A stretch of DNA of 64,000 nt, from positions 1,323,876-1,387,875 of the forward strand of contig JAHNZQ020000016.1 of NCBI GenBank assembly GCA_019155205.2, in the 5' to 3' direction. The translations under genes and the position numbers were made by a program. Positions 29,340 to 38,765 of this stretch are shown in pieces. The DNA comes from Gracilaria vermiculophylla (lineage: Eukaryota > Rhodophyta > Florideophyceae > Gracilariales > Gracilariaceae). The notes beneath the pieces were generated by a model, which saw only the letters and a program-made list of their open reading frames with translations, was not told the origin of the DNA and made no database searches. Every line of letters starts with the position of its first letter. The stretch's first letter is position 1.

Positions 29340-32123
29340 ATGAGCGAGACCGCTCCGAACGTCGCCCCGCCAATGGCGCGCGACGACGAGCCTTCCAACA
29401 AGCGCGGACCTCTGTTCCGTATCAGTTATGCCGTCGACCGATTCATGCGCCAGTGCTTCTTCCGCCTCGGCTACATCGTCGCCGCTCGCCCGCTGCTCAC
29501 CATTGTTCTGGCTCTTGTCGTGCTCGCCCTGTCTCTCGTTGGCATGCTTCGATTCTCCACAGAGTCCCGCGGAGACAAGTTGTGGATTCCGCAGGGAACC
29601 GTCGCCTTGGATAACCAGGCGTACGTCCAGTCTCGCTACGGTCAGTCACGCCGCGTGTCAACCATTGCGTTCGTCGCCCGAGACGGCCGCGGCTTGGCGA
29701 ACAAAGACTCTCTTCTGCAAGCTCTCCAAGTCGCCGAAAACGGTTGGGGCGTTACCGCCCCACCCAGCACCGAGGACGGCGCCGACAACACCATCATTAC
29801 GTGGCCGGAACGTTGTATCAACACCACGGACGTGCAAGCCAACAAGCTCTGCCTCTTTCGTTCCCCTTTCAACCTGTTCTACAGCACCTCCAATGTACAG
29901 AAAAATGACGACGGCACTGTTGACTACTTTGCCACCGTGCGACGCGGAATTCAACAATCTTCCAATCAACAAATCAAAAACTTGTTAGCCAACCCTCCGC
30001 AGAGCAATGACATCGACCCCACTTACAACTCCGACGAAATCATTGGTGGTGCCTCGGGCTCCGGTGACAACTTTGACTTCACCATCATGCTGTTCTCACA
30101 ATTCGTCGAGAACAGGGAGATAGAGAAGGATGGAACTCGCTTCGATGTTGAGGGCGATGACCTGGAACAGGCGTGGACCACTTTCTTGCTGGAAGACAAT
30201 GCCATGATCAAAGATCCTTCTCTCGATTGGTATGTTAACAGCCAATGGTCCGCGGAGGAATCACTGTCTGAGGCATTGAGCGGTGACTTGCCACTACTGT
30301 CATTCGGCTTCGTGCTGCTCGCCGTCTACGTCATCTTCTTTTTGGGAGATTTCCACGTCGTGCGCTCACACATGTGGCTTGCGGTGGGCGCGCTCTTCAC
30401 CACCGGCCTTGCGCTGGGCGTGTGCTTCGGCCTCTCATCGGCGTTTGGAATGTTCTACGGACCGGTGCATCAAATTCTACCGCTTCTGCTCATCGGTATC
30501 GGCATTGACGATTGCTTCCATGTCACGCGCGCTTTCGATGACATCAACCTGGCCGCGGGCAGCGCGGAAAAGCCGTTGCGCCTGCGCATTGCCTTGGCGC
30601 TCAGTGCGTCCGGCGCGGCGATCACTGTCACGTCGTTCACCAATGTGGTCGTGTTTCTGCTCAGCGCGATCAGTCGCTTGCCCGCGCTTCGTTTCTTTGC
30701 GTTGTGGGCCGCGATTGGCATTTTCTTTGCGTGGGCGTTTTCCATCACCTTCTTCGCCGCTTTGCTAACCTTGGACGCCAGAAGGCAAGACGCGAAGCGT
30801 CGCGATTGCTGTCCGTGTTTCAAGGTCGCCCAAGTGAGGGAGTTGAACTGGTTCAAGAGGCGCCCGGCTGCGTTTAGCCGCTTCTTCAGGACCCGATTTG
30901 GTCCGTTCATCATGCGTCCCACAGTGCGCGCCATCTTGCTGGTGTTATTTGTCGGTTGGCTCGGGGCTTGTTGCTACGGCGTGTCGCAGCTGTACCTCAA
31001 GTTCCAATTCTCGTTCTTCTACCCATCTGGATCGACGCAGCGGGAGTTTCAAGACCAGATTGACAAATATTTCTCGCTGGGAGACCCCACATTCGTGTAC
31101 GTGCGTGACAGGGATTTGAGCACGGTGGAGAATCAAAGACGGCTGCTGCAGCTGTGCGGCGCCGAAGGTGTGATTGCGAAGAACAAATGGATTCAGCAAG
31201 ACACCGTCAACTGCTGGTACCCGCAAATGCGTTCATTCGCTGGTGTGGCAGATGGCGAATTCATCGCGCCTGGGCAATTCCCAGATGTGTTGCAACGATT
31301 CTTGACAGACGAGGGAGCGCGTTATGAATCAGATCTGCTGCTCACGGACGATTCTTCCACGGTGATTGGATGTCGATTCAGTGCGCAGTACGTGTTTCGC
31401 GAAAGCAACGATGACGAAATCACCGCGTTGAAATCGGTGAGGGAGAGCGCCGACTCCGTGGGCTTTGGGAATGAAGACGGGAACCCCGCGGCGTTCCCTT
31501 ACAGTTTCTTTGACACATTCACGGAACAGTACGACGCGCTGCCTGGGGAAATCGGGCTGTCACTCGGACTGGCGTCGCTGGCTGTGGCGGTGGTGTGCTT
31601 TGTGCTTGTGGGGCACCCCGTGGTGGCGATTGTGAGCGTGCTCGTGGTGGGCATCATCATCATCGACGTGCTCGGGCTGACGTTCTTCTCCGGGGTGAAT
31701 CTGAACTCGGTGAGCGTGATCACGCTGGTGCTGTGCACGGGCATCTCGGTGGATTTCGTGGTGCACATTGCGCGCGCGTTCCTCGAACAGGTGGGCACGC
31801 GCAGCGAGCGGGCCATCAAGGCGCTGGGTGCGATGGGGCCGCCCGTGTTCTACGCCGGGTTCTCGACGCTGCTGGCCATCATCGTGCTGGCGGGCGCCAA
31901 GTCGTACATCTTCCGCGTCATCTTCCGAGGGTTTTTGTTCCTGATCGTGATGGGCTTCCTGCACGGGCTGATTCTGGGCCCCATCCTGCTGTCGCTGGTG
32001 GGCCCGCGCAGCTTTTACGCGGACGAGGCGGAGAAGGCGAAGGCGGAGCTGACGCTGGAGGAGAGCGTCATGCGCACCGGCGCGTCGAAAGCGGGCGAAG
32101 GGAGCGCCGAGCAAGCCGCGTAG
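29340..32123 (+). CDS. Patched-family (RND-type) sterol-sensing-domain membrane protein
   Basis: 927 aa with ATG at 29340 (MSETAPNVAPPMARDDEP); the frame is open 141 codons further upstream but that part is GC-rich leader. It has two similar halves, each a first membrane helix, a large extracytosolic loop and a five-helix bundle. A helix at residues ~50-70 (LLTIVLALVVLALSLVGM) precedes loop 1. The first bundle carries GIGIDDCFHVTRAFD (about residue 385), and the second carries GISVDFVVHIARAF (about residue 801); these are the paired Asp motifs of RND permeases. Closest to Patched-domain-containing/PTCHD3 proteins. It probably moves a sterol or other lipid using ion gradients; substrate unknown. 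No intron. Confidence 0.88.
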   Translation: MSETAPNVAPPMARDDEPSNKRGPLFRISYAVDRFMRQCFFRLGYIVAARPLLTIVLALVVLALSLVGMLRFSTESRGDKLWIPQGTVALDNQAYVQSRYGQSRRVSTIAFVARDGRGLANKDSLLQALQVAENGWGVTAPPSTEDGADNTIITWPERCINTTDVQANKLCLFRSPFNLFYSTSNVQKNDDGTVDYFATVRRGIQQSSNQQIKNLLANPPQSNDIDPTYNSDEIIGGASGSGDNFDFTIMLFSQFVENREIEKDGTRFDVEGDDLEQAWTTFLLEDNAMIKDPSLDWYVNSQWSAEESLSEALSGDLPLLSFGFVLLAVYVIFFLGDFHVVRSHMWLAVGALFTTGLALGVCFGLSSAFGMFYGPVHQILPLLLIGIGIDDCFHVTRAFDDINLAAGSAEKPLRLRIALALSASGAAITVTSFTNVVVFLLSAISRLPALRFFALWAAIGIFFAWAFSITFFAALLTLDARRQDAKRRDCCPCFKVAQVRELNWFKRRPAAFSRFFRTRFGPFIMRPTVRAILLVLFVGWLGACCYGVSQLYLKFQFSFFYPSGSTQREFQDQIDKYFSLGDPTFVYVRDRDLSTVENQRRLLQLCGAEGVIAKNKWIQQDTVNCWYPQMRSFAGVADGEFIAPGQFPDVLQRFLTDEGARYESDLLLTDDSSTVIGCRFSAQYVFRESNDDEITALKSVRESADSVGFGNEDGNPAAFPYSFFDTFTEQYDALPGEIGLSLGLASLAVAVVCFVLVGHPVVAIVSVLVVGIIIIDVLGLTFFSGVNLNSVSVITLVLCTGISVDFVVHIARAFLEQVGTRSERAIKALGAMGPPVFYAGFSTLLAIIVLAGAKSYIFRVIFRGFLFLIVMGFLHGLILGPILLSLVGPRSFYADEAEKAKAELTLEESVMRTGASKAGEGSAEQAA

Positions 32124-32434
32124 ATGCTACGCGAAATTTTTCGAAAAAAAATTGCAGCTGCGCGCTGCAGCCGTTTGTACATTTACCCTTCGTGAGTAGT
32201 GGCACTTGTCTCCGCCTGGCGCGCGGTCTATCGGGCGGCACGTGACGGCGCGCCGTGCCGTGCCACCGGCGAGCGCAGCGGCACGTGACCGTGCCGCTGC
32301 GTAGCGCTGTGCTTTCCCCCGTCTCGGGCGCACGTTGGGCACGGCCGCGTGCCAACGTTGCGGCGCTTCTCTCCCCACCAAACGCTGGCGTGCCGCCGTC
32401 GGCGCGGACGCCGCTGCCGCTCCGCGCTCCCCGT

Positions 32435-32800
32435 CAGCGCAGGTGCACGTGCGCGCTCACGCATCACCAGCACGCACCCGACGCGGAAGAGGAAGAGACC
32501 TTCCCGCCCTTCTCTTCTCTGTGTCCGCCAGCGCAGGCGCACGTGCGCGCTCACGCGTCACCAGCTCGCAACCGAGGCGGAAGAAGAAGAGGCCTTCCCG
32601 CCCTTCTCTTCTCTGTGCCCGCCAGCGCAGGCGCACGTGCGCGCTCACGCGTCACCAGCACGCAACCGAGGCGGAAGAAGAAGAGACCTTCCCGCCCTTC
32701 CCTTCTCTGTGCCCGCCAGCGCAGGCGCACGTGCGCGCTCACGCGTCACGACGATGCACCCGACGCGGAAGAAGAAGACACCTTGGTGCCCTTCTTGGCG
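32435..32800. repeat. 94-bp tandem array (about four units)
   Basis: Units begin CAGCGCAGG at 32435, 32529, 32623 and 32717, exactly 94 bp apart, with few differences. The last (rightmost) unit runs into the 3' coding end and stop codon of the minus-strand frame at 32746-33000. The array therefore looks like tandem amplification of that gene's stop region and 3' flank. Confidence 0.88.
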
Positions 32801-33000
32801 GCGGCGGCGCCGCCGGCTCCGCCGGCGCCGCACGCCGGCCACGCGGCCAGCAGGCCATCGCAGCCGCCGCCGCCGCCGCCGCCGTCGCCCGTGCACCTGA
32901 TGTTGAGCTTGGACGGGTGCAACGCGGCCGTGGAGCGCTTGGCCTCGGCGCGAATCTCCTCGATGCGCTTGTTCACGGTGCCCTTCGCCTTGAAGCCCAT
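32746..33000 (-). CDS. Small basic/Gly-rich protein, unrecognised, start uncertain
   Basis: From ATG 33000: MGFKAKGTVNKRIEEIRAEA, then a Gly/Ala-rich stretch with a GGC expansion, ending SSSSASGASS. In-frame codons upstream of this ATG encode a hydrophobic helix (LAAGSALALAI). The real protein may therefore begin in an upstream exon, with this as TM plus soluble tail. No family identified. The 3' end merges with the 94-bp array. Confidence 0.35.
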   Translation of the reverse strand: MGFKAKGTVNKRIEEIRAEAKRSTAALHPSKLNIRCTGDGGGGGGGCDGLLAAWPACGAGGAGGAAAAKKGTKVSSSSASGASS

Positions 33001-33460
33001 GATGGCGAGCGCGAGCGCCGACCCGGCAGCCAGCCGCGCCGAGCGGTCGGCGGCGCCGGCGGCCGGCGCGGCGCTTAAACGCGGCACGGCCGCAGCCGCC
33101 GCGCCGCGCGCTGATTGGCGCGGCGCGCGTCGCAGAGTGCATCCGGCCACGTTGGGCGCGGCGCGCGCGTCTTGACGGCGGCGCCCGTGGCACACGCAAC
33201 CGGCCGCGGCGCGCGCGCGTCAAAGGCGCGCGCACATGCGCGCGGCGCGCGCGCGCCGCCGTCGCGTAAGCACAAAAATCTGCGCCGCGCGTGCGCACGA
33301 GCCGTCAACAAACCCTCCGCGCGCGGCGCTGTGCTCGGCCGCCTGCCGCCGCTTGCCGCCGCTTGCCGCCGTCACCGCTTGCCGCCGCCGCCGAGCGCGC
33401 GGCAGTTACACCAATGTGAGAAGTAAAAAAATCTCCGCAAATCTCCGCCCCCGCGCCGCT

Positions 33461-35966
33461 TCAGCGCCGAGCACTTGTCCGCCAACACGCCCAGGTCTCA
33501 TCGAACCACCGCTCGCCGCCGTCGCGCTCGCGCTCGCGCTCGCCACGCGCACGCCCCTCCCGCCGCACCGCACGCAGCGCCGCCTCCACTCGCGCGTCGC
33601 GCCCCCCCCCGCCCACCGCCCCTCCCCCCTCGTCGCGCACCGCGCGCCGCCGCTTCGCCGCCACCGCAGCCATCACCCCCCCCTTCACCACCCCCCCGCG
33701 CACCCCCTCCCGGAACAGGTGCGCCGGCGGCGGCGCCCCCGTGTGCCGGAACCACTCCCGCAGCACCCACCGCGCCCGCTCCCGGTGCTCCATCGCCCTC
33801 GCCAGCGCCAGCTCGTCACGTACGCGCCCCACGCGCGCCCGCAGCCACTCGTCCGCACCCGGCATGTGCGGCGCAAAGTCGCGCTCAAAGTCCGTGCACC
33901 GCAGCCCTAGGCTGCTCAAATATCCCTCCCAGCACGCCGGCGCGCGCAGCGCGTCTTCCGTCGAGAACGCCGCCCCGTGATCGCCGGCCGATACGCGTCC
34001 CACGCCCCGTGGAAACACGATCGGCAGCCGATTATACTGCCGGTGCACACGCACGCTCGCGTCCACCGCCGCCTTGGCCTCCGATTTGCTCAGCGGGAAC
34101 AGCCGTTCACCCAGTAACATGTTTTCCTGCTTCAGCCGCGTCTGCCGTTTCTTCGTGTCCCTCACCGCCGATGTCGCATCGTTGTGTAACACCGCCTCGT
34201 CCGGCCGTCGGATCTGCAGGATCATCCCGCAGATATTCAGCTCAACAATCGGCGTGTCCACCCAGCTCGGGATCTCCTCACCAGTCAAATCATCCACGTA
34301 GTATTTCACTCGCTTTGTGGCCGACAATCCGCCGCCGCCGTGTCCTCCACTGCTGCCCGCTTCTGTCGTCGAGCTCGCGCGACCCACTGAAGTCGTTGTG
34401 CATACTCTATTGTCCATGTCCCCGCCCCCGCCGCTCATCGTGCCATAATTGCCAAACCCGCTGTCTGACGCGCCCCCCCCACCATTGGTGCCCAGCGCCC
34501 CGCCGACGCTACCGATTCCATCGCTGCCATCCACCTGTGACTGCTGGCAGCTCATGCGGTTGCTATTCACACCACCCTCTGCATTCGACTGCCGCTCGTC
34601 TCGCGACGTCCCTCCATCCAGTTTCACTTTCTCCGCCAACATGGGGTGTTTCACGTCAAACCGTCGAACCATCCCCGGCACGTCCTTCATCAACGCCTCC
34701 CGCTTCTCCCAACTACCGTTCTTCACCCCGTGCCCGCCCCACACCACGTAATACAACACCTGATCGCCCTCAATCTTTCGCGCAAGCAAACGTTCAACGA
34801 GCACCAGATTCCTCACCCGGTACAACGAAGTGAGCACCCCACCTGATCCCACATCCAAAGCGCGCCGCAAAGAGCCGGACGCCTCAGACAGTAACCCCTT
34901 ACACAGTCTGGCCCTCGGCGGCGGCGCAAACGTGAGAAGCTCCCTGGGCACAAACACCCCCGAGGTCTCCTGCCGCGCCAAGCGCGCCACAACATTGGAC
35001 ATGCGCGCCGGCGCTGGCTGCGGCGTTTGCGGCGGCGTCGAAGGCTGCGCGCCGGCACTCAGCTGCGACTGCGCGTGCATAACAAGCTGCGGTGACGATC
35101 GCATTGGCGTGGACGGGGGGGACGGCGCGGACAGCGACGTGGGGCGATGCATGTGTGGTAGAGGCGGCCGCTGAGGCAGCGCAACAGACGAACCACTCGG
35201 CAGGGGTGGCGCGGCATGCAATGGTTGCACGGGGCGTTTCGCGCGAGACCGCGACTGACGCGGGCGCTTGTGCGCGGTGGAACGACGACGCCGTGGTCGC
35301 GCAAGCGGCGGTTGCTGCGGAGTCGCCACCTGCACAGCGGCCAGCAACGGCGCTAACGGGGTGAGAGCGTGAGTCTGCACCCATTGAAAGGCGCCGCCGT
35401 CCGGGCCATCCAAGTGAAGCATGGCCTCGGTGACGGTTATGCCCGACGCCATTTTAAAGCGCAGCTGCAACGACGTGGCGGCCCTGCGAGAGCCCGCCTC
35501 GGTGGGAACGGCGACGCGACCGCCGGGGAAGAAGAACGGGCGGTGCGGGAGGTGGTAGCGCTGCAAAAGCTGCTCGCAATTTTGCACGAGCGCGCACAGC
35601 GCGGCGGTGGGCGGCGTCGGGTACACGATCTTGAAGAACTCTGTGCGGACGGCCTCGCGGACCTGCCAGGCCAGAATGTCGGGCTTGGAGTCGAAGAAGG
35701 CGGTTTGCTGCTCGAGCCTGTGGATGAGCGCGCCGAGGGTGGCGCCCATGGAGGTAGACGGGGGCGGGTGGAGGGGATGGAGGTAGGCTTTGATGATGCG
35801 CGCCAACTGCAGCGAGAGCGACGTCCGCGCCAGCACCTGTGTCTGCAGCGCGTGCGCGGCCGGCAGCGGCGGCGCATGCGGCGGTGGGTGCGGGTGCGGC
35901 GGCGGGTGCGGCGGCAACGACGGCTGCGCCAACGCGCGGCCGCCGGCGTTGTGATCCGCGCTCATG
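33461..35966 (-). CDS. Chromodomain-containing protein
   Basis: 835 aa from ATG 35966 (MSADHNAGGRAL). The frame stays open upstream through the minisatellite, but that is a repeat artefact. N-terminal half: a Pro/His-rich start, an alpha/beta region (ATLGALIHRLEQQTAFFDSK) of unknown fold, then Pro-rich basic sequence. Around residue 380-440 a chromodomain-like module is visible (VERLLARKIEGDQVLYYVVW, GSWEKREAL), preserving the aromatic and W-x-x-x-x-SWE pattern that binds methyl-lysine in the family. A Gly/Ser linker, YYVDDLTGEEIPSWVDTP and a Arg/Glu-rich C terminus follow. Likely a chromatin reader; the rest is unassigned. Head-to-head with TRM1. Confidence 0.65.
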
Positions 35967-35969
35967 CTG

Positions 35970-36350
35970 CGCAACACCGGAGCGAAAGCAAACCGGAGCG
36001 AAAGCAAACCGGAGCGAAAGCAAACCGGAGCGAAAGCAAACCGGAGCGAAAGCAAACCGGAGCGAAAGCAAACCGGAGCGAAAGCAAACCGGAGCGAAAG
36101 CAAACCGGAGCGAAAGCAANNNNNNNNNNNNNNNNNNNNNNNNNNNNNNNNNNNNNNNNNNNNNNNNNNNNNNNNNNNNNNNNNNNNNNNNNNNNNNNNN
36201 NNNNNNNNNNNNNNNNNAAACCGGAGCGAAAACAAATCGGAGCGAAAACAAAACGGAGCGAAAGCGAGGCGGAGCGAAAGCCAAGGCGGAACGAAAGCGA
36301 GGCGGAGCGAAAGCGAGGCGGAACGAAAGCGAGGCGGAGCGGAAATGGGG
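35970..36350. repeat. 16-bp minisatellite containing an assembly gap
   Basis: Perfect 16-bp units (AAACCGGAGCGAAAGC) repeat from about 35976 to the gap. Right of the gap the units diverge steadily (CGGAGCGAAAACAAA, GGCGGAGCGAAAGCGA, GGCGGAACGAAAGCGA) until about 36350. Because 16 is not a multiple of three and the unit lacks stops, frames stay open on both strands. It lies in the shared 5' interval between the chromodomain gene and TRM1. Confidence 0.92.
36120..36217. other. Assembly gap (98 N) inside the minisatellite
   Basis: Run of N. The true repeat number is unknown. Confidence 0.98.
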
Positions 36351-36856
36351 ATTCGAGGCCGAGCGAAAGCCAACCGGCGGCCAACACAAAGAGCAGCGAA
36401 GCGGGAGGGCGATGCGGGCGGCACCGGCGCCGCGCCGCAACGCAAAGCAGTGCAGGAGCTACAGTAGATGTCGCACGCGCCCGGCGCTCACGCGGTGAAC
36501 CGCAGCGAGCCCACGTGTTCGGCTGGCAACGTGGCTCGCGCGCGCGGCGCGCTGTCCACGTGTACGATGCGTGTGCACTGCAGTTTGGCGCAATGCCGCA
36601 TGCCTGCCGTGGCAGATTCTCACGAGAGAGACGTTTCATGAATCGACCGGCGAGCCGGCGTTGGAGCCGGCCTCGGAATGAAAAAGCCATGGGCGGCGCT
36701 GCAGCGTTTGATTTGGAATGCGGTGCGCTCACATTGTGAAATGCACCGTGACTTTTGAGGCCCGGCAGCTCCCGCACGGCCTTGACAACGCTGTTCGGCG
36801 CCGCCGCGGGCCCGAACCATTCGCTAAAACCCCCCTCCCCTACCGCCGGCCCCGCC

Positions 36857-38587
36857 ATGCCGTCGTTGCTGTTCGCGTCCAGAGTCATCCCCCACACCAT
36901 TCAGCTCACTCTGCGTACCGCCGTGCATTGGCTCTCGCGCATGAGCGCCCCCACCCAGCCGTACCCCCCGCCGCCCAAGCCCTCTCCCAAAATGCGCGAC
37001 AACAACGCCCCTGACACCGTCAAGGACGACGCTTTTACCGAGCTGTCTGAGGGGGACGCCAAGGCCCTCTATCGCAAGCCAAATGTGTTCTACAACCCAG
37101 CACAGGTTGTCAACCGTGACTTGTCCGTCTTGTTGCTCAGGTGGCTCTCGAGGCAGCCGCCGTTCCAAGTCCCGGGACGACCGCACAGGCAACTTCGCGT
37201 GCTCGAGGCGCTTTCGGCCACTGGCCTGCGCTCTGTACGCTACTTCAAGGAGGTTTCTCATGTGCAGAGCGTCACGGCCAACGATCTGGATCAAGCTGCT
37301 GTCCAAACCATTGCCATGAACATCAAGCACAACGGGCTCACTACCGAACAGATCATCCCTTCGCATTCTGACGCCGTCTCCCTCATGGCCTGTTCAACGG
37401 ATCGCGATAAACAGTTCGACGTCGTCGATCTTGATCCGTATGGTAGTGCCGCTCCGTTCCTCGAAACTGCTGTACAGTCAATCTCGGACGGCGGACTCTT
37501 AGCCGTCACCTGCACTGATCTCGCCGTGCTGTGTGGAAACTCGCCCGAAATTTGCTTCGCGAGGTACAGCAGTACGCCACTAAAGGGCCCTGCTGGGCAT
37601 GAGATGGCTGTTCGCATCGTGCTCGCGGCCATTCAAACCGCCGCCAATCGACATGGCAAGGCTGTCGTCCCCGTGTTGTGCGTCAAGATTGATTTTTATG
37701 TCAGATTGTTTGTCAGGGTGCTGGAAAGTAAGCAACTCGCCCAGCAGACTGCCTCGAGCATGTCTCTTGTTCTACAGTGTTCAGACTGTGGAACGCAGCG
37801 CTTCCAACCCTTGGGAAGAGTCCGGCAGGTTGTTTCGGATTCCAAGAAGAAAAGTCGACGTGCTGCCGATGCCACTGTCACAGATGCGCCGCAACAAGTT
37901 CAGACACAGACGCATCCCAAGTATTCCCCTGCTTTGGCCTCGTCTCATCTTTCTCACAAGTGCTCCATTTGTGATGGTTCTGTGCTTGTCGGCGGCCCCA
38001 TATGGAACGGGACACTCATCGGTGAGGGCGTTGCGGAAAGTGTGATGACTGAAATTAACTCAGGCGCCGGAAAGTTCAAGGCGAGAGACCGCGTAAGTGC
38101 CATTATTCGTCTCGTGGATGAAGAGCTCCCCATTCCTCTATTTCTTCACTTGCCGAGTATGTGCAAGGCGTTGCAGGTTTCTCCCCCTCCAGCCGCAGCT
38201 GTCCGGCATTTTCTAGATTCGAAAGGCTTCAAGGTGTCGCAGAGCCATACCGATCCGCAGGCTATTAAAACCGATGCAGATCCACAACTTGTGTGGGATA
38301 TTTTGCATGTCTGGGCCGACAAAGTTGGAAGCGCTGCAAAGAAGAGGAAGGTTGAGGGCAATCGCCCTACGGTTGCGCAGCGTATTTTGCGAAAACCGGT
38401 CACCCTTATTGATCCAGAGGGGATCGACTTTTCTGTCAAGCGTGATAAGTTTGTTCGACGCGGACAAAATGTGGATAAAGGTGTGCGCTTCCCATTGAAC
38501 CCTGAACCAAACTGGGGCCCGAAGGCTAGAGCTGGGAAACGAAAGAAAGGCGATAACACGCAACTCGAGTTTCAGGGCGTAAGCTGA
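36857..38587 (+). CDS. TRM1: tRNA (guanine26-N2,N2)-dimethyltransferase TRM1
   Basis: 576 aa with ATG at 36857; the open frame upstream starts only at a TTG. Family blocks in order: KPNVFYNPAQVVNRDLSV, a SAM-binding LEALSATGLRSVRY, the catalytic VDLDPYGSAAPFLE (about residue 190), CTDLAVLCGNSPE, then the zinc-binding cysteines CSDCGTQ and CSICDG, and a basic C terminus (KKRKVEG) that can act as a nuclear signal. The enzyme dimethylates G26 of tRNAs in nucleus and mitochondria. The first 30-40 residues (LLFASRVIPHTIQLTLRTAV) resemble a mitochondrial presequence, with an internal Met (MSAPTQPYP) as alternative nuclear start, as in yeast. No intron. Confidence 0.93.
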   Translation: MPSLLFASRVIPHTIQLTLRTAVHWLSRMSAPTQPYPPPPKPSPKMRDNNAPDTVKDDAFTELSEGDAKALYRKPNVFYNPAQVVNRDLSVLLLRWLSRQPPFQVPGRPHRQLRVLEALSATGLRSVRYFKEVSHVQSVTANDLDQAAVQTIAMNIKHNGLTTEQIIPSHSDAVSLMACSTDRDKQFDVVDLDPYGSAAPFLETAVQSISDGGLLAVTCTDLAVLCGNSPEICFARYSSTPLKGPAGHEMAVRIVLAAIQTAANRHGKAVVPVLCVKIDFYVRLFVRVLESKQLAQQTASSMSLVLQCSDCGTQRFQPLGRVRQVVSDSKKKSRRAADATVTDAPQQVQTQTHPKYSPALASSHLSHKCSICDGSVLVGGPIWNGTLIGEGVAESVMTEINSGAGKFKARDRVSAIIRLVDEELPIPLFLHLPSMCKALQVSPPPAAAVRHFLDSKGFKVSQSHTDPQAIKTDADPQLVWDILHVWADKVGSAAKKRKVEGNRPTVAQRILRKPVTLIDPEGIDFSVKRDKFVRRGQNVDKGVRFPLNPEPNWGPKARAGKRKKGDNTQLEFQGVS

Positions 38588-38765
38588 AGATAATTCTCCC
38601 TGTTGTCTCGCTGTACATTTACTTTTATACAAATGATGAGCTCTGATTTCGAGCAAGGGGCTAGTCTCTTAACTTATAAGAGCATTCCGTTCAAGATTCT
38701 AGAAAGGTGGTCCGGTAGTACTTTAAATAGAAATAAAACATGCAGTGTAATGTGAATGTTTTCCA

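Noticed and set aside
35369..36739. Plus-strand frames through the 16-bp minisatellite and antisense to the chromodomain gene
   Set aside because: The stop-free repeat keeps several frames open; no independent coding evidence.
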